This document shows positions 1 through 8,442 of a stretch of 64,000 bases of DNA, one piece after another; the first letter of the stretch is position 1; the number at the start of each line of letters is the position of its first letter. The notes beneath the pieces were generated by a model. It had not been told where the DNA came from. It made no database searches and saw nothing but the letters and a program-made list of their open reading frames with translations. The DNA lies in the NCBI GenBank assembly GCA_964567785.1, contig CAZMOK010000003.1, positions 25,145 to 89,144 of the forward strand, in the 5' to 3' direction. The DNA comes from CAZMOK01 sp964567785 (GTDB lineage Bacteria; Bacteroidota; Bacteroidia; Bacteroidales; JAGOPY01). The translations under genes were made by a program, and so were the position numbers.

Positions 1-1172
1 AGAAGATGCGCCGTCTAATGCACTACGGCCAGATGTTCCAGTCGCATGCATTGCACTTCTTCCACCTTGTTTCACCCGACCTTCTATTCGGGATTGATGC
101 CGACCCGGCCATCAGGAACGTGATCGGAGTGGCCATGGAACATAAAGACCTGGCTGTGCAGGGCGTAATGATGCGTAAGTACGGACAGGAAATCATCAAA
201 GCAACCGCAGGAAAGAAGATCCACGGTACGGGTGCCATCCCGGGAGGTATTAACAAACACCTCACGCAGGAAGAAAAAGACTTCTTTATTAACGGGCCCG
301 ATCCGATGAACATTGACAAGATGATCGAATGGTCGCAGGGCATCATAGATTTCTTCAAGGATTACTATAAGAAGAATAAGGATTTCATCGACAATTACGC
401 ATATTTCCCGTCAAATCACCTGAGCATCGTCCGTAAGGATGGTGCGCTTGATCTTTATCACGGGGTGCTGCGTGCGGTCGATGCAGAAGGTAATAAGATC
501 CTTGATGATGTTGACTACCAGGATTATACCGAATATATTGAAGAAGAGGTAAGGGACTGGAGCTATATGAAGTTCCCCTATATCAAGCACCTTGGTAAGG
601 AGAAGGGCTGGTACAGGGTTGGACCGCTTGCAAGGCTCAATACCTGCGATTTTATCCCCAGTCCGTTGGCTCAGAAGGAGTTTGAAGAATACAAAGCTCT
701 AACAAAAGGAAAGCCGAACAACTATTGCATGCACTATCACTATGCAAGGCTGATCGAGACTCTTCACTCTGCAGAGATGATGAAGGAATTGCTTAACGAT
801 CCGGACCTCATGAAAGGGGAGCTTACTACAAGGGGCGAGAAACGTTCAGAAGGTATAGGGCTCCTGGAAGCTCCAAGAGGAACGTTGTTCCACCACTACG
901 CGGTAAACGAGCATGACCAGATCACCATGGCCAATCTCATTGTTTCCACAACAAACAACAATGAGCCTATGAACCGGTCGGTGAACAGGGTTGCCAATTC
1001 CTGGATGAACGGACAGGAGGAGATAACCGAACCTATGATGAATGCTGTTGAAGTGGCAATAAGGGCCTATGACCCATGTCTGAGCTGTGCAACACATGCG
1101 CTTGGCAAGATGCCGCTGGAAATAGCACTGTACGATTCTCAGAATATCTTGATCGACAAGAAACGGAGATAG
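1..1172 (+). CDS. hoxH: [NiFe] hydrogenase large subunit, 5' end outside the window
   Basis: C-terminal part (about 389 codons visible) of a cytoplasmic [NiFe] hydrogenase catalytic subunit. The frame is open to base 1 and the first visible residues match an internal part of the family, so the start and the N-terminal RxCGxC nickel motif lie upstream. The distal nickel motif DPCLSCATH is present near the end and is followed by a 24-residue tail, as in precursors cleaved after the His during maturation. The stretches VGPLARLN and EAPRGTLFHHY favour group 3 bidirectional enzymes (HoxH-like, 3d or 3c); which subgroup is inferred because electron-transfer subunits are not in view. The next gene, 13 bases on, encodes the matching protease, and hypA lies at 9366. 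Confidence 0.9.
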   Translation, partial: KMRRLMHYGQMFQSHALHFFHLVSPDLLFGIDADPAIRNVIGVAMEHKDLAVQGVMMRKYGQEIIKATAGKKIHGTGAIPGGINKHLTQEEKDFFINGPDPMNIDKMIEWSQGIIDFFKDYYKKNKDFIDNYAYFPSNHLSIVRKDGALDLYHGVLRAVDAEGNKILDDVDYQDYTEYIEEEVRDWSYMKFPYIKHLGKEKGWYRVGPLARLNTCDFIPSPLAQKEFEEYKALTKGKPNNYCMHYHYARLIETLHSAEMMKELLNDPDLMKGELTTRGEKRSEGIGLLEAPRGTLFHHYAVNEHDQITMANLIVSTTNNNEPMNRSVNRVANSWMNGQEEITEPMMNAVEVAIRAYDPCLSCATHALGKMPLEIALYDSQNILIDKKRR

Positions 1173-1185
1173 GGGCGGCAGAAAA

Positions 1186-1686
1186 TTGAATATACTTGTA
1201 TACGGCTACGGGAACCCGGGGCGGAGTGACGATGGACTGGGAATAGAATTCACACAACGCTTTGAGTCCCTCACAAAGAATAAAAAGGAAGTGCACTGGT
1301 CGTTCGACTCGAACTACCAGCTCAATATAGAAGATGCAGATGCATTGGCAGGGAATGATATTGTGATTTTTGCCGATGCATCGGAAGAAGAAATAGATGA
1401 CTTTTGTATCAGCCTGGTGGATGCAAAGAGTGAAATGTCGTTTACCACTCACGCAGCATCACCGGGTTACATAGTCCACCTTTGTGAGAAGTTGTTCAAT
1501 AAAAGACCGGTCGTATATCTTTTACATATAAAGGGATATGATTGGGAATTTAAAGAAGGTTTGTCGGAAAAGGCAGTGCAGAATCTTCAAAAGGCATTGG
1601 ATTATATGAGTCCTGTGCTTGGCAAGCCGGAAAGATTTTTTGAAATAAAAACATTCGAAACCAAACTTTGCAGTAAAAATTTGTAA
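1186..1686 (+). CDS. Hydrogenase maturation endopeptidase (peptidase M52, HybD/HoxW type)
   Basis: 166-residue nickel-sensing protease that removes the C-terminal extension of the hydrogenase large subunit once the metal centre is complete. The N-terminal GYGNPGRSDDGLG motif is diagnostic. Asp16, Asp64 (FADAS) and His89 (TTHAASP) fit the three nickel ligands of HybD-like enzymes. Translation starts at a TTG (1186) behind a purine-rich AGGGGCGG stretch; no better ATG exists. It lies 13 bases after the large-subunit stop, and that subunit carries an uncleaved 24-residue tail, so the two form an enzyme-substrate pair in one operon. Confidence 0.9.
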   Translation: MNILVYGYGNPGRSDDGLGIEFTQRFESLTKNKKEVHWSFDSNYQLNIEDADALAGNDIVIFADASEEEIDDFCISLVDAKSEMSFTTHAASPGYIVHLCEKLFNKRPVVYLLHIKGYDWEFKEGLSEKAVQNLQKALDYMSPVLGKPERFFEIKTFETKLCSKNL

Positions 1687-1697
1687 ATCAGAATAAT

Positions 1698-2681
1698 ATG
1701 GATCTTTCAACAACTTACATGGGTCTTAAGCTTAAGAACCCGATCATTGCAAGCAGTTCGAAACTTACCAGCCAGATCGACCTGGTAAAGAAGTGCGCCG
1801 ACTCAGGAGCGGGCGCCATCGTGCTTAAATCACTCTTCGAGGAGCAGTTACTGGCCGACAGGAACAAGCTTATGGACCAGGATCATAAATATTTCTGGTT
1901 TCCCGAGGCAGTTGATTATATCGACAGCCATGCCAGGGAGCATGGAGTTAAGGAATATCTTAAGCTTATAGAGGATTCGAAGAAAGAGGCTGACGTGCCG
2001 ATCATTGCAAGTGTGAATTGTATCACACCAAAGGAGTGGCCGGCAATGGTGAAACATCTTGAATCATCCGGTGCCGATGGCATTGAGCTCAATATTTCAA
2101 TTTTTCCTTCGGATGAGAACATTGAAAGCTGCGACCTGGAAGAAACCTATATCAAGATACTGGAAGAGGTCAAAAAGCATGTAACCATTCCGGTGGCGGT
2201 CAAGCTCGGATCAATGCTCACAAACCCGTTCCGTACAGTCCGGAAGATGTGCGAGACCGGCATGGACGGCGTGGTCCTCTTTAACCGTTACTTCAGGCCC
2301 GACATCGATATTGACGATGAAAAGATCATAGGCGATAACATCTTCAGCAGTCCTTCAGAAACCACATTGCCTCTAAGATGGGTTTCATTGCTTTCTACAA
2401 AGGTCGACTGCGATATTTGCGCCAATACAGGAATTCATGATGCCGAAGCCATGGTCAAGCACCTCCTGGCCGGAGCATCCGCCGTAGAGATATGTACAAC
2501 ATTGTACAATAACGGAATAGAATACATTGAACAGATGCTGAAAGATCTTGAGAACTGGATGTACCATAAGAATTATAAATCTGTAGCCGATTTTAAAGGC
2601 AAGATGCATAAGGATTATGGTAATGCGGCAGCATTTGTGCGGGTTCAGTTCCTGAAAAAGGCTCTTGGGGAATTGGTATAA
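1698..2681 (+). CDS. Dihydroorotate dehydrogenase-like flavoprotein
   Basis: 327-residue TIM-barrel protein of the FMN-binding DHODH superfamily, closest in pattern to the 'dihydroorotate dehydrogenase-like' group (PRK07565 type) rather than true PyrD. Visible features are the N-terminal STTYMGLKLKNPIIASSS segment, the SSGADGIELNIS strand and the late AGASAVEICTTLY phosphate-binding region. True pyrimidine synthesis activity is not implied; the electron acceptor and substrate are unknown. It starts 11 bases after the hydrogenase protease and is the last gene before a strong terminator, so it is co-transcribed with the hydrogenase. A redox partnership is an inference from that linkage only. 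Confidence 0.8.
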   Translation: MDLSTTYMGLKLKNPIIASSSKLTSQIDLVKKCADSGAGAIVLKSLFEEQLLADRNKLMDQDHKYFWFPEAVDYIDSHAREHGVKEYLKLIEDSKKEADVPIIASVNCITPKEWPAMVKHLESSGADGIELNISIFPSDENIESCDLEETYIKILEEVKKHVTIPVAVKLGSMLTNPFRTVRKMCETGMDGVVLFNRYFRPDIDIDDEKIIGDNIFSSPSETTLPLRWVSLLSTKVDCDICANTGIHDAEAMVKHLLAGASAVEICTTLYNNGIEYIEQMLKDLENWMYHKNYKSVADFKGKMHKDYGNAAAFVRVQFLKKALGELV

Positions 2682-2687
2682 TTATAT

Positions 2688-3149
2688 TCAAGGGATGTTG
2701 GCCCCGGCTTCCGGCCGGGGCTTTTTTATTTGAGCCATTCTCTTTTCCTGTTCCATAAAGTTCTTTTCGGTCAATTCAACTACCCCTTTGCGTATATCTA
2801 CTTTTGAAAGGTCTGCTTTGACAGCCGCTCTTTTTGTTACCGGAATATTGTATTCCCTGGCATAAACCATTCCCTTGACTAGGTTATCGATATTGCCTCC
2901 CTTGTCGCTGTGTGCAAGAAGTTCTTCAAGGGAGAAGGGCAGGTTGTACTCCCTTATCTGTATTAAGTTGTCGATAAGTATGTCAAGCGAATAGCCGCTA
3001 AAACGTAATTTGATAAGCTTGATGATGGAAAGGTTGATTCCCGCCTGAGAGGCCATGTACCAGTGCAGGACAGGCACAAAATAGGCGAATACAGCCGTTG
3101 CAATGATAAATCCGAAGACCAGTATAAACGTGATCCAGTTGCCACTCAT
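2688..3149 (-). CDS. Short FloA-like (flotillin-like, UPF0365) N-terminal protein
   Basis: 153 residues. Residues about 7-29 form one membrane segment (ending FAYFVPVLHWY), followed by a region matching the start of flotillin-like FloA: a variant of the FVPV...WI membrane hairpin, the alpha-helical segment around ELLAHSDKGGNIDNLVKGM, and the NIPVTKRAAVKADL stretch that leads into the SPFH core. Family members are about 330 residues; here the SPFH core and C-terminal EA-repeat helix are absent, replaced by a short KNFMEQEKRMAQIKKP tail. It is either a stand-alone membrane adaptor or a truncated paralogue. The end of the frame runs through the convergent terminator hairpin, consistent with a gene cut short there. 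Confidence 0.7.
   Translation of the reverse strand: MSGNWITFILVFGFIIATAVFAYFVPVLHWYMASQAGINLSIIKLIKLRFSGYSLDILIDNLIQIREYNLPFSLEELLAHSDKGGNIDNLVKGMVYAREYNIPVTKRAAVKADLSKVDIRKGVVELTEKNFMEQEKRMAQIKKPRPEAGANIP
2701..2727 (+). terminator. Rho-independent terminator of the hydrogenase operon
   Basis: Perfect 8-bp GC-rich stem (2701-2708 with 2714-2721), five-base loop and six T residues directly after. It sits 20 bases after the DHODH-like stop. The hairpin also encodes the last residues of the convergent FloA-like gene. Confidence 0.88.
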
Positions 3150-3290
3150 TTTAGTTTGCAGATTGCTTCTTTTTTCATAACAATTCTACCATGGATATGT
3201 TGAATAATTCCTGGAAAGTCAATTATTGCAAGACCACAAGGAGAGAACCGGAAGATCAGGGGAGCAAAAGTGCTCAATATAAGCTGATTG

Positions 3291-3986
3291 TTAGTACCTG
3301 TCCCAGCGGCTGAAACCAATCATTCCGAAATTGACCGAAACAACATTGCCATAGGCCTTAAGTTCATTGGAAGGGATTTCCTCTGTGCCGACAAAATCAT
3401 TAGTGAATCCGTAATTGTACCTCATCTCTACAAAAGCCCTGATATGCTTTATGGGAAAGAAAAATCCTGCTGCGATGCTCATTCCTATGGAAGAGGGTGA
3501 AGTATTGGCAGCTACTGTTTCATTAATCTCGCTGGTTTCTTCATTAAAGCTTCTTGTGCCGTTAAGCTTGCCTGCAAGAAGGTAAGCCAGGTCAGGTCCC
3601 AGTTTCACGTGTAAACCTCTTTTCTTCTTTTCGTTCAAAACCTTATGATACTTGACAAATACAGGTATTTCAAGATAATGCAGGTTGACGTTACCGCTGA
3701 TGCTTGTCCTGTTCCCAAGTTCGTATTTTTCTTCAAAGTAATTAACTCCTCTCTGATCATAATTCACCTGGAATTGAATTGATAACCAGCTGTTTACAGG
3801 TATTTCCCCTACAAAGCCTGCGTTAAATCCCGGTTTTGCCCTGAAATCGCCCAGGATTACATTTCTTGCCCCGTTCTCTATTCTCATATTGGACATATTG
3901 GCGCCGGCCTTGAAGCCGTATATGAACTGGGCCGAACCGGAAAAGGCTGTCAGTAATGGTAAAAACAGGATAAGGGCGAACTTCAT
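3291..3986 (-). CDS. PorT-like outer-membrane beta-barrel protein
   Basis: 231 residues from the chosen ATG at 3986, which starts a clean signal peptide (MKFALILFLPLL...SAQ) cleaved near AQ; the longer frame to 4022 would bury it. The mature part has alternating beta strands, an early GFKAGANMSN motif and an aromatic C-terminal strand, the pattern of the outer-membrane-beta-barrel (PorT-family) proteins common in Bacteroidota. PorT itself belongs to the type IX secretion system, but this branch is large and its members mostly have no assigned role. The gene stands alone. Confidence 0.75.
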   Translation of the reverse strand: MKFALILFLPLLTAFSGSAQFIYGFKAGANMSNMRIENGARNVILGDFRAKPGFNAGFVGEIPVNSWLSIQFQVNYDQRGVNYFEEKYELGNRTSISGNVNLHYLEIPVFVKYHKVLNEKKKRGLHVKLGPDLAYLLAGKLNGTRSFNEETSEINETVAANTSPSSIGMSIAAGFFFPIKHIRAFVEMRYNYGFTNDFVGTEEIPSNELKAYGNVVSVNFGMIGFSRWDRY

Positions 3987-4205
3987 AAGTATAAATGGTA
4001 CAGTACGGGTAACAGTGAGCATTACAATACTTTATTATCAGAGGAGTTATTAAATTCCTCAGCGAAGTTAAAGATATATTTTCTCATCTGGAATTATTGG
4101 TTACTTTAACCCTAAGATAAGATTCGTGATTTTCATTGTTAAAAAGATACATAAGGTTAGACGTACCAATAATTTCTATATTTACAGCGATAAAAATTAG
4201 TTTCG

Positions 4206-4748
4206 GTGAAATATCGACATCCCATATTATCATACCTTAAGGCAGGATACCTGCTGCACCTTATCACCGCAACCGAAATAATGCTCTTTATTTTGCTGTA
4301 TGATCTCTTAAGGATCGACCGTTGGCTTGCAGGGGAGTACCAGCTTCTTAAGGTTACCTCCCTTGTGCCGTTTATGCTGATGCCTGTTTTTGCGCAGCTT
4401 GATGCAAGGTCAAGGTACCAGAATTACAAGCAGATAAAGGATCAGATGTTTTGTTATGGTTTCAAGTACCGGATACTTAAACCCGTTTTAAAATCAAGGT
4501 GCCAGCGGGATGCTGCCGGGGCAGCGGCTGAAGAACTGGGATATGGAAATGACTGCCATAAATATTTTTATGATAACGGATATCGATGGTACCACTTGCT
4601 TCCTGATTTCGTTTTTAAAAAACCGAAGTTCATTTTTACATGGTATTTTTGGAGCTCGACTTTCCTAATGCCAGGGTATGTATCCCGATACGACTTCAGA
4701 ACAATGTCAGGGCATTGTTCGTTATGTAATTCCGGAATTAGAGTATGA
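4206..4748 (+). CDS. Unrecognised membrane-anchored protein, first gene of an ABC-transporter operon
   Basis: 180 residues from a GTG start (4206). Two hydrophobic helices are visible (about residues 13-34 and 45-63), followed by a basic, aromatic-rich soluble part and a C-terminal CSLC pair. No family is recognised. Its stop overlaps the start of the ATP-binding gene in an ATGA arrangement (4745-4748), so translation is probably coupled and the protein is likely an accessory part of that exporter. Function unknown. Confidence 0.55.
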   Translation: MKYRHPILSYLKAGYLLHLITATEIMLFILLYDLLRIDRWLAGEYQLLKVTSLVPFMLMPVFAQLDARSRYQNYKQIKDQMFCYGFKYRILKPVLKSRCQRDAAGAAAEELGYGNDCHKYFYDNGYRWYHLLPDFVFKKPKFIFTWYFWSSTFLMPGYVSRYDFRTMSGHCSLCNSGIRV

Positions 4749-5659
4749 CCCACGGGAATGATCAAATAATAAAAGTCAATTCACTCTATAAGCATTTTAA
4801 CGAGGTAAAAGCCGTTAACGACATTAGTTTTTCAGTCGATAAGGGCGATGTTTATGGCTTTCTGGGCCCTAACGGATCAGGGAAAAGCACTACCATAAGA
4901 ATGCTTCTGTCGCTTATCAGGCCGGATTCAGGTAACATTGAAATTTTTGGTAATGAACTGACAGATCATAAGCACAAGATACTTTCCAGGGTTGGGGCAT
5001 TGATAGAAAAACCCGATTTCTATGAATATCTAAGCGCTGAAAGAAACCTCTGGCTTTTGGCCAGGTTTGGAGGATTCGACATCCCTGCAACGAGGATCTC
5101 TGAAGTGCTTGAGATGGTTGGCCTTAGTGAAAGAGCCAAAAGCAAGGTAAAGACCTATTCGAAAGGGATGAAACAAAGGTTGGGAATTGCCCAGGCCATT
5201 CTCCACGATCCTGAGCTGATCATTCTGGACGAACCCGGAAGCGGGCTCGACCCATCCGGCATTAAGGATATACGTGAACTGATCTTTCACCTCAACAGGG
5301 ACCTCGGTAAAACCATCTTTCTTTCTTCCCATTTACTTTACGAAGTGGAGCTCATTGCAAACAAGATGATCATTATAAACAAAGGAGAAGTAGTGGTTGA
5401 AGGTGAGGTCAAAAACCTTCTCGATGCTTTTGACGTGAAGACATATTTTGGCGTTAAAGACCCACGCAGTGCATTAAACATAATTAAGGATAGTGGTATA
5501 GAAATAGAGGAAGCAGTGGTTGAGAATGGAAAGCTTGCCGTGAGGGCCAGAAGGGACCTCATCCCCGAGCTTAATAAATACCTGGCTTTAAAAGGGATGG
5601 AAGTCGAATCGATCAACCAGATACAGACATTAGAGGATTATTTCATGAACCTGACCTGA
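4745..5659 (+). CDS. ABC transporter ATP-binding protein (ABC-2 exporter type)
   Basis: 304-residue ATPase subunit. Walker A is GPNGSGKST (residues about 40-48), the signature is YSKGMKQRL, Walker B is LIILDEPGSGLD, and the H-loop is SSHLL. A C-terminal extension of about 90 residues after the nucleotide-binding domain is typical of NatA/CcmA-like subunits of ABC-2 exporters. It overlaps the preceding gene by 4 bases and lies 1 base ahead of the permease gene, so the genes are tightly coupled. The substrate cannot be told from sequence. Confidence 0.92.
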   Translation: MTHGNDQIIKVNSLYKHFNEVKAVNDISFSVDKGDVYGFLGPNGSGKSTTIRMLLSLIRPDSGNIEIFGNELTDHKHKILSRVGALIEKPDFYEYLSAERNLWLLARFGGFDIPATRISEVLEMVGLSERAKSKVKTYSKGMKQRLGIAQAILHDPELIILDEPGSGLDPSGIKDIRELIFHLNRDLGKTIFLSSHLLYEVELIANKMIIINKGEVVVEGEVKNLLDAFDVKTYFGVKDPRSALNIIKDSGIEIEEAVVENGKLAVRARRDLIPELNKYLALKGMEVESINQIQTLEDYFMNLT

Positions 5660-5660
5660 T

Positions 5661-6497
5661 ATGCTGACCATAACCTGGCTTGAATTATATAAGGTTTTTA
5701 CGCGCCCAAGGAGTTACATAGGGTTCCTGGCAATCATAATATTCGTAGCTTTTACTCATATAGCTGTTTATATGGAGGGCCAGGAGATCCTCGACTTCCT
5801 TACACAGAATCTTGAAGATGTATTTACACTGCAGGGTAACCTTATAAATGGTTATATGGTAACCTACCTGGTGCTCAACTTTATGTGGGTCCATATTCCC
5901 CTTCTTATAGTTCTGGTTACCGGGGACCTTTTTTCAGGTGAATCCCATAACGGTACTTTCAGGTTGCTTCTTACAAGGCCTGTAACGCGCACAAAACTGG
6001 TTAACGCAAAATTCATTGCAGCTTCCCTGTATACCGGTGCCCTTGTCCTTTTCCTTGGATTGTTCAGCCTTCCCCTCGGGCTGGTAGTTTTTGGTAAAGG
6101 AGACCTTATGGTACTCCTTGAGACGCTCAATATCATCCCTCAGGAAGAGCTGATAATGCGGTTCACTGTTGCCTTTGCTTTCGGGCTGCTGAGCATGATC
6201 ACGGTCGCCTCCCTGTCACTGATGCTATCCAGTTTCTCCGACAGTTCTATCGGGCCCATATTGCTTACGATAGCTATAATTATACTTCTTACGCTGGTTT
6301 CCTCTATCAATCTTAAAATTTTCAACCTTATCAGGCCTTTCCTGTTTACTTCTTACCTGAATTCATGGATGTACCTTTTCAGGTTTGAAATCCAGCCCAT
6401 GATGCTGCTGCGTGATGCATATGTGCTGGTTGCCCATATAGTTGTTTTCTATTTTGTTACATGGTACCATTTTAACAGGAAAGATGTTTTATCCTAA
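5661..6497 (+). CDS. ABC-2 type transporter permease
   Basis: 278-residue integral membrane protein with six likely helices. A long first hydrophobic stretch (YIGFLAIIIFVAF) follows a short basic N-terminus, then a periplasmic part, then the conserved GDLFSGESHNGTFRLLLTRP segment seen in ABC-2 permeases of the NatB/GldF kind (the coupling element just before the second helix pair). It starts one base after the ATPase stop. Together they would form a homodimer-type exporter in the inner membrane. Confidence 0.88.
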   Translation: MLTITWLELYKVFTRPRSYIGFLAIIIFVAFTHIAVYMEGQEILDFLTQNLEDVFTLQGNLINGYMVTYLVLNFMWVHIPLLIVLVTGDLFSGESHNGTFRLLLTRPVTRTKLVNAKFIAASLYTGALVLFLGLFSLPLGLVVFGKGDLMVLLETLNIIPQEELIMRFTVAFAFGLLSMITVASLSLMLSSFSDSSIGPILLTIAIIILLTLVSSINLKIFNLIRPFLFTSYLNSWMYLFRFEIQPMMLLRDAYVLVAHIVVFYFVTWYHFNRKDVLS

Positions 6498-6501
6498 AAT
6501 T

Positions 6502-7206
6502 ATGAGAATTAAAGATTTGAAATACCTGATTTTGCTGGTTTCAGTGTTTTTTGTTTCACCTGCCTTATTATCCCAGAAAGTAGCTGATCCCTATGCCATA
6601 CTTGATAAAGTGCTTGAACACCAGGAGGGTATCAAAGAATATAAGGTGACTGTTGAGATAGATGTAGATGTTGATTTCATAAAGATGCCGGTAAAGACCG
6701 CTGAGCTCTATTTCAAACAGCCCGATAAGGTTAAATTTAAGTCGGACGAGTTCCTGATGCTCCCGAAAAGAGGTCTTAACCAGTCAATCCAGAAAATACT
6801 CAGTGAGGATTATTCAGCCGTACTTGTAGGCCAGGAGCTTATAGGCAGGGATTACCACTACATAATCAAGGTGATCCCGATGGCCTCCAACCAGGATGTA
6901 GTACTTTCAACCGTATGGGTCGATTCTACTGACTACCTTATTTCCAGGATGGAAAGCCATACAAAGTCAACAGGGACCAGTCTCATCCGGTTTGAGTATT
7001 ATGAAGATCTCAAACTGCCCTCTAAAATGAGTGTGGAATTTGAAGTGAAGGAATTCAATATCCCTCTCGATTTCATCAACCGGACCATAGAGATCGACCG
7101 GGAAAAGATGAAAAGCGATTCCCTGAAAACCGGGTTTATATATCTTCGTTTTTATGATTATGAGCTGAACCGGGCAATAGATGACAGTCTGTTTGAGGAG
7201 GAATGA
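6502..7206 (+). CDS. LolA-like periplasmic lipoprotein-sorting fold protein
   Basis: 234 residues from the ATG at 6502, which gives a signal peptide (KYLILLVSVFFVSPALLSQ); the open frame to 6442 overlaps the permease and lacks this. The mature protein has the long curved beta-sheet pattern of the LolA/LolB-like fold: 'ILDKVLEHQEGIKEYKV', then AELYFKQPDKVKFKS, close to the 'fylkkPdrfRw' segment of LolA. It lies 4 bases after the permease as the last gene of the operon, suggesting that the exporter's cargo or envelope assembly step needs a periplasmic hydrophobic carrier. The cargo is unknown. Confidence 0.65.
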   Translation: MRIKDLKYLILLVSVFFVSPALLSQKVADPYAILDKVLEHQEGIKEYKVTVEIDVDVDFIKMPVKTAELYFKQPDKVKFKSDEFLMLPKRGLNQSIQKILSEDYSAVLVGQELIGRDYHYIIKVIPMASNQDVVLSTVWVDSTDYLISRMESHTKSTGTSLIRFEYYEDLKLPSKMSVEFEVKEFNIPLDFINRTIEIDREKMKSDSLKTGFIYLRFYDYELNRAIDDSLFEEE

Positions 7207-7284
7207 CACAGTAAATTGTCATTTTATGATTTCTTTAACATGCATTTAACATCCTGATAACTTTACTTTAAGTAATTTAGGTAT

Positions 7285-7292
7285 TACTTTTG
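7285..7292 (+). promoter_or_regulatory. Bacteroidota -7 box (TACTTTTG)
   Basis: Matches the TAnnTTTG element recognised by the phylum's primary sigma factor and lies 28 bases before the PAS-sensor ATG. No clear -33 TTG at standard spacing. Confidence 0.45.
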
Positions 7293-7320
7293 TTTATATT
7301 GGCGGCCAAAGTCTTATAGC

Positions 7321-8421
7321 ATGCAAGTTCTCCCCGCATTATTCAATATATTGACAGGTGTATGCCTTGCAATTGGGGTCTGGCACTTTCTGGCAGGTAT
7401 TTTCAAGCGTGACAGATACACAAACCTTACTCTTGCAGCTCTGAGTATATCAGTCGCTTTCTACTTGATCTTTAGAAAATTATGTTATGAGGCTGCTGAT
7501 ATATCTTCCTTCGTGATCTATATCAAGTTCGCCATGATGTTTCTAAGCCTGTCGGGTATTTCACTTGCCTGGTTCATTTTCCATTACACCCGGGATAAGA
7601 CTTACTGGGCAGTAACAGCAATAACTTCCGCGTATATAGTTCTGATTATTATCAATATATTTTCGCCTGAGAGTATCCTATACAAGGAAGTCATTTCACT
7701 CAGGGAAGGTACATTGCCGTGGGGCGAAACCTATTTCTACCCCGAAGCTGCAATACACACGTGGCATTTTCTTGTCGATTTTTCCATCCTGATCCTCATC
7801 ACGTATATGATTTACTCGGCATACCGCATGTATAATTATGGCATCAGGGATGTGGCGTTGTTCTTTGTGATACAGGTCTTTATTGTTGTTTTTGCGGTTG
7901 TTTATGACTACCTGGTACTGAACCAATACCTGGAATCCCCGTATCTGCTGCCGGTATTCCTGGTTCTTTTCACTATTTCAATGAGTCTGTCAATGTTCTT
8001 CGGGGTGCTGTCTGTTACCAGAATGACCGATGAGATCAGGGAAAAAGAAGAAATGTGGGAAACACTTTTCGATAAGGTAAATCTTATTGTGGTAGGTCTT
8101 AATAGGATGGGAAATATTGATTACATCAACCCCTATTTCCTGGAGCTAACAGGTTATGAGGCGGATGAAGTGATTGGAAAGGACTGGTTCGATAAGTTCC
8201 TGCCCAATGCAGTCACATATGATGTCCAGGGGGCTTTTTTGGAAGTGTTAAAAAATAACTTCCATGCTCAGTATAAAAATCCCATACTCACCAAAGAAGG
8301 AGATGAAAGGATGATCGAATGGTTCAATGTGAGATTGGTGGACAAAAACGGAAAAATCTCGGGTAGCCTCAGCATTGGGGTAGATATCACGAAGTACCTT
8401 AAAAATGAGGAAGAAAAGTAA
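7321..8421 (+). CDS. Seven-helix membrane sensor with PAS domain, no output domain
   Basis: 366 residues. About seven hydrophobic helices fill residues 1-240, in the manner of the 'histidine kinase N-terminal 7TM' region, followed by a linker (MTDEIREKEEMWETLF) and one PAS domain (about 250-360: GNIDYINPYFLELTGYEADEVIG... GVDITKYL). The protein stops right after the PAS domain; no histidine-kinase, GGDEF or other effector follows, and the next gene is on the opposite strand. It may signal through a partner protein or be a kinase that has lost its C-terminus. Confidence 0.8.
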   Translation: MQVLPALFNILTGVCLAIGVWHFLAGIFKRDRYTNLTLAALSISVAFYLIFRKLCYEAADISSFVIYIKFAMMFLSLSGISLAWFIFHYTRDKTYWAVTAITSAYIVLIIINIFSPESILYKEVISLREGTLPWGETYFYPEAAIHTWHFLVDFSILILITYMIYSAYRMYNYGIRDVALFFVIQVFIVVFAVVYDYLVLNQYLESPYLLPVFLVLFTISMSLSMFFGVLSVTRMTDEIREKEEMWETLFDKVNLIVVGLNRMGNIDYINPYFLELTGYEADEVIGKDWFDKFLPNAVTYDVQGAFLEVLKNNFHAQYKNPILTKEGDERMIEWFNVRLVDKNGKISGSLSIGVDITKYLKNEEEK

Positions 8422-8442
8422 ATTTACTTGAAATTTTGCCAA

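Noticed and set aside
1698..2681. Calling the flavoprotein PyrD
   Set aside because: The pattern fits the DHODH-like group and the neighbours are hydrogenase genes, not pyrimidine genes.
8417..8430. AAGTAAATTTACTT palindrome between convergent genes as an operator or terminator
   Set aside because: AT-only short palindrome without GC stem or T tract; likely chance in AT-rich DNA.
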